From NCBI GenBank assembly GCA_012270065.1, contig JAAXJB010000003.1, positions 159,385 through 223,384 of the forward strand: a stretch of DNA of 64,000 bases, given 5' to 3'. Positions 45,901-55,265 of the stretch are shown one piece after another. Made by a program: the position numbers and the translations under genes. Source of the stretch: Rubripirellula sp. (GTDB lineage: Bacteria; Planctomycetota; Planctomycetia; Pirellulales; Pirellulaceae). Below the pieces are notes generated by a model. It did no database searches and was not told where the DNA came from. It saw only the letters and a program-made list of their open reading frames with translations. How positions within the stretch are numbered: position 1 is the first letter of the stretch; each line of letters opens with the position of its first letter.

Positions 45901-47109
45901 CTATTTCAACCCCAGACCAGTCGGCCGCTTGGACAGAGCTCCGCGGACCCCCAGCTGCCGTGGATCCCGGGCAACTTTGTCGGTGAAGATGCGTACGTCA
46001 TCCAGAATAGGACGGATCCGAGCCGTGGCGCTTTCGATGTTCTCCACGGATCGGCGAATTTTCCAGTACATCTCTTCGTCATCCAGAAGCATGCGAACCG
46101 AACCATCCTTGTTGTTGAGGGCCTTGGTGAATCGGTCGACCTCGACCAGAGTGCTTTCCAGTCGCGACATGGTTCCGAGAACCTGACTGACGAGTTGATC
46201 ACCATGAGTGGCTAATGGCTCTGTGAACTGTTCTACATTCTGGATTGTTCTCTGAGCGCTGTTGACCGTATCAACAGCGGCAGCTCCGACTTTCTCAAAC
46301 TCATTGCCCACACGTTCAAAACTCTCAAAAGTCCGCTTGGTCGATTCAAGCGTTGACTTGGCTTCTGAAAGCACACCCGGTAATTCGGACACCGACTTCT
46401 CGAGATTCTCACGCAGCACCGGGTTACCAACAATACCTCGGATATCAGCCATGGCACCATTGAACTCACCGAGCGCTTTTACCGCCTCATCGGCCACCTG
46501 CTCAATTTTCGAATCCGTTCCGCCGACGACTTTCTCGACCCCGGTCGCGAGTTTGTTGATACTCTCAGCAGCAACAGCAATCGATGACCCAGCGTTGCGA
46601 ATTGCCTCAAAAGTCTGCTGCAGGTCCGACTGCATTTCAAACAGGCTCTCCGAGTTCTGTCCTCCCGCGAAGTATTCACCATCAGCATAAGCCTGCTTCA
46701 GGTTTTCTTCATATTCCTCTGGCTTTACACCTTTGGCCCAGATTTTTCTAAGTTCATCGGGTTTCCCACGCACAAACTCAAGCTGTGCATCCCCTGTAAC
46801 AAAATTTCCTGTGCCAATCCGGGGGATGTAGGAATGGGACACTGGTTTCGCAGCGTCCATCGCCAGTGTTACCAGCACGCCCCCCTCATCAAGCAGACGA
46901 ATACTCGAAACGCGTCCGATTCGGACACCATCGCGAACCACAGGTGTATTGGCTCCAATCCCTTCCGCAGAATCAAACCTTACGGACAAGGAATAATCTC
47001 GCTGCAGAACACTTGGAAACGCGCCGAAAAGGAATGTCAAAATAATGCCGATTCCAATGGCTGAAATCACCAACACACCAACACCAAATCGTAGTCTGTT
47101 CTCATCCAT
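45901..47109 (-). CDS. mlaD: MlaD-type MCE-domain lipid transport protein
   Basis: A membrane-anchored MCE protein that would bind lipid in the periplasm and pass it to or from an ABC transporter. An N-terminal transmembrane helix (GVGVLVISAIGIGIILTFLF) is followed by the MCE domain (YSLSVRFDSAEGIGANTPVV, VRDGVRIGRVSSIRLLDEGG). The C-terminal region, from about residue 170, is a long coiled coil. Length 402 aa. It is the third gene of the mlaE-mlaF-mlaD unit on the minus strand, 32 bp after mlaF. A direct role in phospholipid traffic is inferred from the set. Confidence 0.88.
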   Translation of the reverse strand: MDENRLRFGVGVLVISAIGIGIILTFLFGAFPSVLQRDYSLSVRFDSAEGIGANTPVVRDGVRIGRVSSIRLLDEGGVLVTLAMDAAKPVSHSYIPRIGTGNFVTGDAQLEFVRGKPDELRKIWAKGVKPEEYEENLKQAYADGEYFAGGQNSESLFEMQSDLQQTFEAIRNAGSSIAVAAESINKLATGVEKVVGGTDSKIEQVADEAVKALGEFNGAMADIRGIVGNPVLRENLEKSVSELPGVLSEAKSTLESTKRTFESFERVGNEFEKVGAAAVDTVNSAQRTIQNVEQFTEPLATHGDQLVSQVLGTMSRLESTLVEVDRFTKALNNKDGSVRMLLDDEEMYWKIRRSVENIESATARIRPILDDVRIFTDKVARDPRQLGVRGALSKRPTGLGLK

Positions 47110-47141
47110 GATTCATTCTCACCAGGCTTACTATTAATCGA

Positions 47142-48035
47142 CTAGCCAGACAAACCGTGCGCCAACTCCATCAGTCGCTCACCAGCTTCTCCACGGACAA
47201 ACTGGCGAACACGCCGATCCTCGGCATGCTCAAGAGAACTCGGTGGTCCATCAAACACCACCTGCGATTCGTTGTCACCGAGACGCGAGCGTGGATAAAA
47301 CATCAAGACACGATCGGCAACCTTCCGTGCCGTGTGCATATCATGAGTCACAACAACGCTGGTGACCGGATAACGGCGTCGCGTATCAAGAATCAATTCG
47401 TTGATTACATCACTCATGATAGGATCCAACCCGGTTGTCGGCTCATCATAAACCACGACCTCGGGCTTCAGAATTAACGCACGCGCCAAGCCCACACGCT
47501 TTCTCATCCCTCCGGACAACTCTGCTGGCCGCTTGTACGCCACATTCTTTGGCAGACCAACTTCAGCTAGATGTTGCATCACGCTCTCCTCAACAGCGGT
47601 CTCAGTGACAACCTCACTTTGACGCAGCGGAAATGCAACATTTTCATAAACAGACATGCTGTCGAAGAGTGCAGCGTTCTGAAAAACGAAGCCAAACCTT
47701 CGCCGTGTCCGGGTCAGTTCGGCATAACCCATCTGGTGAATTCCCTCACCATCAAAAAAGATCTCCCCTCGCGTCGGCCGGACCAACCCGACAAGTGTTT
47801 TCATGAAGACGGTTTTACCACAACCACTCTCTCCAATGATCGCTAGAGTTTGACCGCGTGTAATCTGAAGCTCAATGTCCTGAAGCACAACCTGATCATC
47901 AAAGACGACCGACACATGCCTGGCCTCAATGAGAGGTTGACCATCACTTGCTTGATCCGTTTCCCCAACTTTGAGACTCGAATCTTCCTGGTCCGGAATC
48001 ACTCCAGCGTCACTTTGTCTGGATTCTGCATTCAT
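47142..48035 (-). CDS. mlaF: MlaF-type ABC transporter ATP-binding protein
   Basis: The ATPase of the lipid transporter. Walker A is IGESGCGKTVFMKTLVGLVR, the signature is LSGGMRKRVGLARAL, Walker B is VVYDEPTTGLDP, and the switch His lies in VVTHDMHTARKVADRVL. The first 30 residues are an acidic extension beyond the usual ABC N-terminus. Length 297 aa. It overlaps mlaE by four bases (ATGA at 48032-48035), which implies translational coupling. Confidence 0.95.
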   Translation of the reverse strand: MNAESRQSDAGVIPDQEDSSLKVGETDQASDGQPLIEARHVSVVFDDQVVLQDIELQITRGQTLAIIGESGCGKTVFMKTLVGLVRPTRGEIFFDGEGIHQMGYAELTRTRRRFGFVFQNAALFDSMSVYENVAFPLRQSEVVTETAVEESVMQHLAEVGLPKNVAYKRPAELSGGMRKRVGLARALILKPEVVVYDEPTTGLDPIMSDVINELILDTRRRYPVTSVVVTHDMHTARKVADRVLMFYPRSRLGDNESQVVFDGPPSSLEHAEDRRVRQFVRGEAGERLMELAHGLSG

Positions 48036-48940
48036 AGGAAAGAGGATCCGTTGGGGTAAATGGTGTAGTAGATCGAATTCATCACAATGGTCAGAAACAG
48101 GTCTACGGCAAGAATGAGCACAAAAGAATAGACAAATGCGGTGGTTGCTGCTTTGCCAACACCCTCGGCTCCTGGTTCACAATGAAAACCACGGTAACAA
48201 CTCACGATCGCAATCGTCGAGCCAAAAAAGACGCTCTTGAAGATCCCGCTAAACAGGTCAAAACCCGTAACACCATCACGTGAGTGATTCAGATAGGCTG
48301 CGTGATCAATGCCCAAAATAATCACGCTGTAAAAGTAGCCGCCGACGATTCCCATGAAATCAGCCATGATCGTCAGTGATGGAATCAGCAGAATGCATGC
48401 CAGAAAACGCGGCACAACCAGATAATGAATCGGATCGGCACCCATCGCTGTTAAAGCATCAATCTGTTCGGTGACTCTCATCGTTCCCAGAACCGCTGCC
48501 ATTGCACCTCCCACTCGGCCAGCCAACATGGTCGCGGCCAGAACGGGCCCAAGCTCCTTCACGAGTGTGCTGTTGATAACCGCGCCCAAACGACTATCGA
48601 GGCCAATCGCGTGAAACTGTGCATAGCTCTGAACGGCCAGAACCATTCCGATGAACGTACCGGTCAATGCAACCACAGGCAAACTCAGTGCGCCCACCTG
48701 ATAGAAATTCACCAACACGGTTCCCCGACATGGCAGCCGGGTAAACAACCACTTGAGCATGGCCCAGCTGAATAAAGTCATGTCACCAATCGTGGTGATT
48801 CCATCAACGACTGCTGAACCCCACTGATTGACCCAACGGGCAAAAGGAGAGTCCGGCTTTGAGCTGGAAGAAAGTGAGTTTGCTGAATCAGACACTCGAA
48901 AGAGATCCCGGTCGCAATCTTCGTAAATACACAGACGCAA
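48032..48940 (-). CDS. mlaE: MlaE-type ABC transporter permease
   Basis: The membrane subunit of the lipid transporter. The family block is LPVVALTGTFIGMVLAVQSY, followed by LVKELGPVLAATMLAGRVGG and MRVTEQIDALTAMGADPIHY, all characteristic of MlaE permeases. About five transmembrane helices; the first 40 residues are hydrophilic (SSSSKPDSPFARWVNQWG). Length 302 aa. First gene of the unit with mlaF and mlaD. Confidence 0.95.
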   Translation of the reverse strand: MRLCIYEDCDRDLFRVSDSANSLSSSSKPDSPFARWVNQWGSAVVDGITTIGDMTLFSWAMLKWLFTRLPCRGTVLVNFYQVGALSLPVVALTGTFIGMVLAVQSYAQFHAIGLDSRLGAVINSTLVKELGPVLAATMLAGRVGGAMAAVLGTMRVTEQIDALTAMGADPIHYLVVPRFLACILLIPSLTIMADFMGIVGGYFYSVIILGIDHAAYLNHSRDGVTGFDLFSGIFKSVFFGSTIAIVSCYRGFHCEPGAEGVGKAATTAFVYSFVLILAVDLFLTIVMNSIYYTIYPNGSSFL

Positions 48941-49076
48941 CCGTTTGTATCGGTCAGTGCGACCTTGATGATTAGCTGAACCGGAGGGCCGCCAACAAAT
49001 TGAAAGCTAGCAAAGCCCCTTTTTCCTGAAATCGACGATCGCGCGTCAGTCTCAGATGGATTTCCCAGCCAGACGC

Positions 49077-49208
49077 TTACTCGATGCTGAAGTCAAGCTT
49101 GGCGACCAGTTCGCAGTTCTGCAGCAGTTTCGACAAATCCAGCAAGATGCGTCGATTAGCGTCGATGAGATGCGTGGCAATGCGGGTCACGAGTCTCGAC
49201 TGGCACAT
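49077..49208 (-). CDS. Possible small ORF (43 aa) downstream of the response regulator
   Basis: A minus-strand frame with ATG at 49206-49208 begins 3 bp after the stop of the sigma-54-type response regulator and ends with TAA at 49077-49079. Its product reads MCQSRLVTRIATHLIDANRR and then ILLDLSKLLQNCELVAKLDF-SIE, which contains an amphipathic helix. No homologue is known to me and no strong ribosome-binding site is visible, but it would be translationally coupled to the regulator. Real but weak evidence. Confidence 0.35.
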   Translation of the reverse strand: MCQSRLVTRIATHLIDANRRILLDLSKLLQNCELVAKLDFSIE

Positions 49209-49211
49209 GGC

Positions 49212-50642
49212 TCAAGCAAATTGCAGTCGAGGATCATCCAGCCCCAATCGTTTCATCTTTTTGTAAAGAGTTGTCCGATTGATATCCAAGGCATCTGCAG
49301 TTGATGCCCGATTCCAATTGTGCAGTCTCAACGCCTGAAGAATGATTTCGCGTTCGGGTCCCTCAAGAGCTTCTCGAAGGGTCTTCCCGTGGATTTCACC
49401 CTGCGTTGTCGTCGTTTGCAGGGGCAGTGTTTGAGGAACGGTTCCGAGGAGATCCGGATTGGTACGCCCAGTGATTTCCGGCGGCAAGTCCTCCATGGTC
49501 AACTTCTCGTTTCGCGACAGCAGAACTGCTCTCTCAACGACATTTTCCAACTGCCGCACATTACCCGGCCAAGCGTAGCTTTGAAGCGCGGAAATGGCTG
49601 CTGAATCAAAACCCTCCCCCTGACGCTCACAGGTTTCAGACGCCTCTCGGAGAAAATGATCCACAAGCAATGGAATGTCACCAACCCGTTCCCGCAACGA
49701 CGGCAGGACGATATTGACAACATTGATGCGATAAAACAAATCCTGGCGAAAATCTCCATCGGCGACTGACTTTGCCAGATCTTCATTGGTCGCAAGGATG
49801 ACCCGAGTATCAACAGATTCCGTGACGTTGCCCCCCAGAGGCTCGAATTGGAACTCCTGAAGAACTCGTAGAAGTTTTACTTGCATGGCCGGTGTAGCCG
49901 TTGCGATTTCATCGAGGAACAGCGTTCCTCCATCAGCCAACTTGAACTTGCCCGCTTTATCATGGTTGGCGCCCGTGAACGCGCCGGAAACGTGCCCAAA
50001 AAGCTCGCTTTCCAGCAAAGTGTCAGGCAGAGCACCACAAGCAACTTCAACAAACGGCCCGCTTCGACGCGAACTTCGGGCGTGAATGGCTCGAGCAATC
50101 ATGCTTTTCCCGGTGCCATTTTCCCCAGTAATCAGGACTGATGCTTTGGCATCAGCAACGCTATCGATGACATCGAATATCTTCAGCATCCGATAGTCAT
50201 GACTGAGAATGTTCTCCAAGCCACTGCGACGATCAAGCTGCTCTCGCAGCAGAGCATTTTCTTTGGAAATCTGACTTTGGGCGACAGCGCGCTGGATGGC
50301 CAGCGTCAACTCATCATCGATGATCGGCTTGGTTAGCAAATCAAAAGCCCCCGCTCGCACTGCTTGTACAGCCGTCTCTGGTGTCGCGTAACCGGTGACG
50401 ACCAAAACTGACGAATCGGGGTAGTTCTTGCTGGTGTAAGAGATCAACTCGAAACCATCTTCAGTCTCCAGACGGAGATCTGTAATCACAAGATCGAAGC
50501 TACCTCGCTGAAGAGCAGCCTTGGCTTCCGCGATGGTCGCGGCCGTTTCCACCTCATGAGACATATCCCGCAGCCAGTAAGCCATGGACTCAACCAGATG
50601 GCGATCATCATCAACCAGAAGAATCGAAGCGGAATCAGGCAT
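49212..50642 (-). CDS. NtrC-family sigma-54-dependent response regulator
   Basis: A two-component response regulator with three domains. The receiver has [16 protein letters not shown] and the phosphorylated Asp in [13 protein letters not shown]. The AAA+ domain has Walker [15 protein letters not shown] and the sigma-54 contact motif GAFTGA, with Walker [22 protein letters not shown] Fis-type HTH ends the protein ([20 protein letters not shown] followed by [18 protein letters not shown]). I chose the start [13 protein letters not shown]; a longer frame begins at 50720 and neither start has a clear ribosome-binding site. No adjacent histidine kinase was seen; the partner kinase is elsewhere. 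Confidence 0.9.
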   Translation of the reverse strand: MPDSASILLVDDDRHLVESMAYWLRDMSHEVETAATIAEAKAALQRGSFDLVITDLRLETEDGFELISYTSKNYPDSSVLVVTGYATPETAVQAVRAGAFDLLTKPIIDDELTLAIQRAVAQSQISKENALLREQLDRRSGLENILSHDYRMLKIFDVIDSVADAKASVLITGENGTGKSMIARAIHARSSRRSGPFVEVACGALPDTLLESELFGHVSGAFTGANHDKAGKFKLADGGTLFLDEIATATPAMQVKLLRVLQEFQFEPLGGNVTESVDTRVILATNEDLAKSVADGDFRQDLFYRINVVNIVLPSLRERVGDIPLLVDHFLREASETCERQGEGFDSAAISALQSYAWPGNVRQLENVVERAVLLSRNEKLTMEDLPPEITGRTNPDLLGTVPQTLPLQTTTTQGEIHGKTLREALEGPEREIILQALRLHNWNRASTADALDINRTTLYKKMKRLGLDDPRLQFA

Positions 50643-51258
50643 GGCAGAATCGTGGTGGACTTGGCACTCGGAAGCAGCAGGCTGCGTGTCAACCAGCAGC
50701 CTTCGCGAGTTTCGATCCATCTCAAAAGCAAACGGAAACAGAACTTCGCTTAAGATTCTCTAGGTCACGAATTGGCGATGGTCAACAAAGGAGTCTCGAA
50801 CACCTTCTTATCGATGAAAAACCCACACCCCTAATCTGACATTTCCAATACCCCCACAAGTGTATGTAACCACTTGTCACAAAACACTTTACGAATAAAT
50901 CCACCTTGCGGACTCCGGCTGCTTCTGGCACACTTCCGAGCATCCTTGTGGCTCAGGCTGCCAGGAATCGTGTAAGCTGAAGCGAGAGCTTGATGCTTAG
51001 CACACGGGGTACCTTCAAGAACGACTCAGTCTTTCCAACTTGGAAGGCGGCAACTCTCTGTTGCTCACGGTGCTTCTTGGGATTGAGAGTGGGACCGTTC
51101 GGTTCCAAGGCTCGAAACCAGGCGTGCATGCAGGGGCAACAATGCGGCACAGCTATCGGGAACTTCTTGAATCAGCAAGGTATCTGGCGTTTTAACACGC
51201 ACGGGGAGGTATTCAACAGATTCAAATAAACCCGTTATGATGTGAGGGGCTGTGTTCC
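50643..51258. other. Intergenic region between two divergent response regulators
   Basis: This 616-bp interval (or 538 bp if the first regulator starts at 50720) separates the sigma-54-type regulator from the LuxR-type regulator. Both promoters should lie here. I see no repeats or RNA features strong enough to call. Confidence 0.4.
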
Positions 51259-51900
51259 GTGTCTTGGAATGTATTAATCGTCGATGATCATGAGGTAGCA
51301 CGCGTTGGGGTAAGCTGGCTTCTCGATAGCCCTCCTTTTCAAGTTGCAGGCTCTGTGTCGACGGCATTAGAGGCTATGCAGTGCCTCGAAGAATGCTCCA
51401 TCGATCTTGTTCTGCTTGATCTACGTCTGTCCGATGGAAGTGGATTGAAACTGCTGGAAGATATCCGCAGGTTACATCCGGATATTCCCGTAGTCGTTTT
51501 CAGTGCCTACGAGAACCCAACCTACATTGCACGGGCTGCGGCACTGGGTGCTGCTGACTATCTGTTGAAAAACATCCCATCAAAGACACTTCTCGACACT
51601 TTGCGTCACATTGTGAGTGGCAATGCAGCGGATCCAGAAAGCCTCTTGTGTCTCATTCAGAAAACGATGCAGGAAACAGTTGACGTACGAATGTTACCGT
51701 CAGATTTCCCGTTGACGGCCCGTGAGGCTCAAGTGCTGCGTCATATCGCTTTGGGGCTGAGCAATAAAGAAATTGCAAAATCGCTTTGCATCAGCATTGA
51801 AACCGTCAAAGAGCACGTCCAGCACGTACTCCGAAAAACCAATTCGGCAGATCGGACTGATGCAGCGGTTCGAGCAATCAAGTCCGGAATCATGGCCTGA
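51259..51900 (+). CDS. NarL/FixJ-family LuxR-type response regulator
   Basis: A 213-aa response regulator. The receiver domain has VLIVDDHEVARVGVSWLL and the phosphorylation site DLVLLDLRLSDGSG; the C-terminal LuxR-type HTH is LTAREAQVLRHIALGLSNKE followed by IAKSLCISIETVKEHVQHVL. I use the GTG start at 51259, with GAGGGG 9 nt upstream. No kinase lies beside it. Its target genes cannot be told from the window. Confidence 0.92.
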   Translation: MSWNVLIVDDHEVARVGVSWLLDSPPFQVAGSVSTALEAMQCLEECSIDLVLLDLRLSDGSGLKLLEDIRRLHPDIPVVVFSAYENPTYIARAAALGAADYLLKNIPSKTLLDTLRHIVSGNAADPESLLCLIQKTMQETVDVRMLPSDFPLTAREAQVLRHIALGLSNKEIAKSLCISIETVKEHVQHVLRKTNSADRTDAAVRAIKSGIMA

Positions 51901-52087
51901 GGCGTCAAAGCGTCGGAAAGCCCGGTGAGATCAAATCGCCGCACGAACCAATCCGAGAGACCTCAACCAGAGAAACTGCAGTCGCATGCTTTTCTGGTGG
52001 TTCAACAGAGCAGCACGCGTTTTCTCAGTGTCAAACTCTCTCACGCGGTTCCTGTCGGCTCACTGCTTCAACTGCCAATCTCCCGAG

Positions 52088-53371
52088 TCAGTCACTTGGC
52101 TCGAGCACATCGCATCCCACCCAGGGCTGCAGAACCTTGGGGATCCTGATCCGGCCATCTGGCAGCTGATGATTCTCCAGAATCGCGATCATGGCTCTTC
52201 CGGTTGCCACAGCAGTCCCGTTGAGCGTATGAACAAACTCCGTTCCTTTTTGACCACTGGTTTTCGCCCGAACTCCCAAACGTCGCGCTTGGTAGTCAGT
52301 GCAGTTACTGGTACTCGTAACTTCTCCCCATGCACCACCATCACCACGCCCAGGCATCCAAGCTTCAAGGTCGAATTTTCGATAAGCCGGGCCGCCGAGA
52401 TCCCCAGTCGCCGTATCGATGACGCGATACGGCACCTCTAGAGCATCAAAAATCTCGCATTCATAGTCGCGCATTTTCAAGTGCATTTCATCACTGGTTT
52501 CGGGTGATGTGAAAGCAAACATTTCAACTTTGGTGAATTGATGGACTCGGTAGAGTCCTTTGGTAGCCCGTCCGGCTGCCCCAGCTTCGGTGCGGAAGCA
52601 GTGACTCAGACCACACAGCAGAATGGGCAACTGCTCTGAATCAATGGTTTGTCCCGCGAGCATGCCGCCGAGGGTAATCTCTGCAGTACCGACAAGATTC
52701 AACTCGGAGTCTTCAATGCTGTAGATTTGGGTTTCTGGACCACGTGGAGTAAAACCTATTCCCTTGAGAATGGATGTGAGAGCCAGATCAGGAGTTGTGA
52801 TCGGTGTGAAACCCCGTTCTGCGAGAAAGCTGATCGCATAGTGCTGCAGAGCCAGATCGATTCGAACTGCGGCATTCTTGAGATAATAGAAACCTGCTCC
52901 TGCAACTCTCGCCCCAGCCTCAAAATCAAACAAGTCATGTTTCGCCCCAAGTTCAACATGATCCAGAACATCAAAATCGAAATCTGTTTTGGGAGTTTTG
53001 CCAAACGAAAGTTCCTGTGCATCATCCTCTCCACCCGTCGGCACATCAGGATGGGTCATATTCGGTATCGCGGCCTGTAAATCACTGATGGCTACATCCA
53101 GCTGATCACGTTCACGCTGGGCGGTTTCTTTCTGAAGCCGTAACTCCCGGCCTTTTTCGATCAACTCCTGACGCTGTTCGGCACTCGCAGCTTTTGGGAT
53201 CTGCTTGCTGGTTTCGTTAGCTTGACGGTTCAGATCTTCCGCGAGCTTGAGTTTTTCCAACCGCTCACTTTCAAGAGAAACGATCTGCTCCACATCGCAA
53301 CTGACACCGCGACGCTTACAGTTCTCTCGCACGAGATCCGCATTCTGAATGATAAATTTTCGATCGAGCAT
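52088..53371 (-). CDS. serS: Seryl-tRNA synthetase
   Basis: Charges tRNA-Ser with serine. The N-terminal coiled-coil arm (EQIVSLESERLEKLKLAEDL, then QKETAQRERDQLDVAISDLQ) and the class II catalytic core are complete: motif 2 FRTEAGAAGRATKGLYRVHQF and motif 3 GTAVATGRAMIAILENHQLP. The N-terminus MLDRKFIIQNADLVRENC is the usual SerRS start. Length 427 aa is normal. It lies 15 bp downstream of the dipeptidase, so the two are probably co-transcribed. Confidence 0.98.
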   Translation of the reverse strand: MLDRKFIIQNADLVRENCKRRGVSCDVEQIVSLESERLEKLKLAEDLNRQANETSKQIPKAASAEQRQELIEKGRELRLQKETAQRERDQLDVAISDLQAAIPNMTHPDVPTGGEDDAQELSFGKTPKTDFDFDVLDHVELGAKHDLFDFEAGARVAGAGFYYLKNAAVRIDLALQHYAISFLAERGFTPITTPDLALTSILKGIGFTPRGPETQIYSIEDSELNLVGTAEITLGGMLAGQTIDSEQLPILLCGLSHCFRTEAGAAGRATKGLYRVHQFTKVEMFAFTSPETSDEMHLKMRDYECEIFDALEVPYRVIDTATGDLGGPAYRKFDLEAWMPGRGDGGAWGEVTSTSNCTDYQARRLGVRAKTSGQKGTEFVHTLNGTAVATGRAMIAILENHQLPDGRIRIPKVLQPWVGCDVLEPSD

Positions 53372-53386
53372 GACGCACTTGATAGG

Positions 53387-54763
53387 TTAGTTGAGTTTAC
53401 CGATTTCGTCCCAGAGAATCGCAGAGGCACGAATTCCGCGATAGTAGTCCTCCACCCGGAACTTTTCATTTGGACTGTGAGCGTTGTCATCTGACAACCC
53501 CCAGCCGAGCAACAGACAATCACATCCAAGTACTTCTTGGAAGCGGGTAACGATGGGAATTGATCCACCTTCGCGAATCAAAACAGGCAGGACACCGAAA
53601 GCAGATTCAATGGCACGATTTGCCGCATGAACAAATCGGCTGTCCGTCGCCGCCAACATGCCCGGTGCACCATGATCAGCCTCAAGCTTCCAGCGGACAC
53701 CTGTGGGGCAGTGATTTTCGAGATGCTGCTCGATGGCGGCAGTTACTTCGTCTGGATCCTGATCGGGAACGAGGCGAAAACTGAGCTTTGCCTTGGCTGT
53801 CGCAGGAATGATTGTCTTGACCCCCTCTCCCTGATGCCCTGAAGTCAGACCATTGACATCAAACGTCGGACGCGCCCAACGTCGTTCATCGGTGGTGTAA
53901 CCTTCCTCTCCGAACAGCTCTTCAACCCCGATTGAATCTGCGAATTCAGCATCATTCTGAGGCAAACCTGCCCACTGTTCCCGCTCCCCGGGATTCAATT
54001 CCCGTACACGATCGTAATAGCCAGGCAGCTGCACACGCCCCCGTTCATCAATCATGCTGCCAAGCAATTTACAGAGAGCAATGGCAGGATTCATGACAGC
54101 TCCTCCAAACGATCCACTATGGAGATCCTGACTTGGTCCATCGACCGTAAGTTCGTAAGTGGCGATACCCCGGAGACCATAAGTAATCGCAGGCTGACCA
54201 TCTGAATACTGGCCACTGTCGCTGATGACGACACAGTCACAGGCGAGTTTCTCCCGCAGTTCCGGTAACATCCGTTCCAGATTCAGACTTCCCACTTCTT
54301 CCTCGCCTTCGATCAGAAACTTGACCTGCAGCGGTAGCGGCTGCCCGCTGTCAAGCCAGTCACACACACTTTGGACGTGAGTAAGAACCTGACCTTTGTC
54401 GTCGGTGGCTCCGCGGGCATACAAGTTGCCGTCACGGATGGTAGGCTCGAAAGGTCCATTGATCCATTCGCCAAGCGGTTCGACTGGCTGCACGTCATAG
54501 TGTCCATACACCAGAACAACCGGCGCACCATCTATTTTTGGAGACTCTGCGTAAACCATGGGATGCCCCTGAGTTGGCATGATTTCGACGGAAAGTCCTG
54601 CCCCTTCGAGCTTGTCTGCAACCCAGCTCGCGGCCTGCTTTACCTCGGTAAAACGCGTACTATCGCTGCTGACACTGGGAATTCGGAGCCATTCCATCAG
54701 TTCCTCCAGATGTCGAGGAGCCGACTCAGCAAGTTGATCCAGAAGGTGATTTGAAGCTGACAT
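53387..54763 (-). CDS. M20-family dipeptidase
   Basis: A zinc metallopeptidase of the M20/M25/M40 clan (458 aa). Metal ligands and catalytic residues lie in VVLVYGHYDVQPVEPLGEW (His), ARGATDDKGQVL (Asp bridging), LIEGEEEVGS (Glu pair) and DVNGLTSGHQGEGVKTIIP. The lid-domain segment DGPSQDLHSGSFGGAVMNP is typical of the carnosinase-like subgroup. It would act in the cytoplasm on dipeptides, although the exact specificity is unknown. Upstream partner of serS. Confidence 0.93.
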   Translation of the reverse strand: MSASNHLLDQLAESAPRHLEELMEWLRIPSVSSDSTRFTEVKQAASWVADKLEGAGLSVEIMPTQGHPMVYAESPKIDGAPVVLVYGHYDVQPVEPLGEWINGPFEPTIRDGNLYARGATDDKGQVLTHVQSVCDWLDSGQPLPLQVKFLIEGEEEVGSLNLERMLPELREKLACDCVVISDSGQYSDGQPAITYGLRGIATYELTVDGPSQDLHSGSFGGAVMNPAIALCKLLGSMIDERGRVQLPGYYDRVRELNPGEREQWAGLPQNDAEFADSIGVEELFGEEGYTTDERRWARPTFDVNGLTSGHQGEGVKTIIPATAKAKLSFRLVPDQDPDEVTAAIEQHLENHCPTGVRWKLEADHGAPGMLAATDSRFVHAANRAIESAFGVLPVLIREGGSIPIVTRFQEVLGCDCLLLGWGLSDDNAHSPNEKFRVEDYYRGIRASAILWDEIGKLN

Positions 54764-54910
54764 TAAAGTAAAGCCTTAACGTTTTATGCAATTCGGGACT
54801 GCCGATCGACATCGGTGCGCGCTACAATATACGCAGTTCACAGCGTGGGAGAATCACAGGTCTTTTTCCCGGTCGTCTGTCTGGTTGAAATGGAAGGAGC
54901 ATGATCTGCG

Positions 54911-55255
54911 ATGGCTGATCAGCAAACAGTAGTGGCGGATCCCGAAGTCGGGACTGAAAAACAGCAAAAACGACGCCCAAAGAAGCAGCCCCGCTACAAC
55001 GTTGTGCTCTGGGATGACTCTGATCACAGCTACGATTATGTCGTGCTGATGATGAAACAGATCTTCCGGCATCCTATCGAGACTGGTTTCCAGATTGCCA
55101 AGGAGGTGGATTCCGGCGGTCGTGCCATCTGCCTGACGACAACTCTTGAGCATGCTGAACTCAAACGCGAACAAATCCATGCTTTCGGAAAAGACGACCT
55201 GATTGCTCGCTGCAAAGGCAGCATGTCCGCAACAATCGAGCCCGTCCAAGAGTGA
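54911..55255 (+). CDS. clpS: ClpS adaptor protein
   Basis: The N-end-rule adaptor that delivers substrates to ClpAP (114 aa). The ClpS fold is recognised from YNVVLWDDSDHSYDYVVLMM (the N-degron pocket contains the conserved Asp/His region) and the later HAELKREQIHAFGKDDLIAR. The first 25 residues are disordered (Lys/Glu-rich), as usual. It lies 10 bp upstream of mtaB. The protease partner ClpA is not in the window. Confidence 0.93.
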   Translation: MADQQTVVADPEVGTEKQQKRRPKKQPRYNVVLWDDSDHSYDYVVLMMKQIFRHPIETGFQIAKEVDSGGRAICLTTTLEHAELKREQIHAFGKDDLIARCKGSMSATIEPVQE

Positions 55256-55265
55256 TTTCGGCCAC

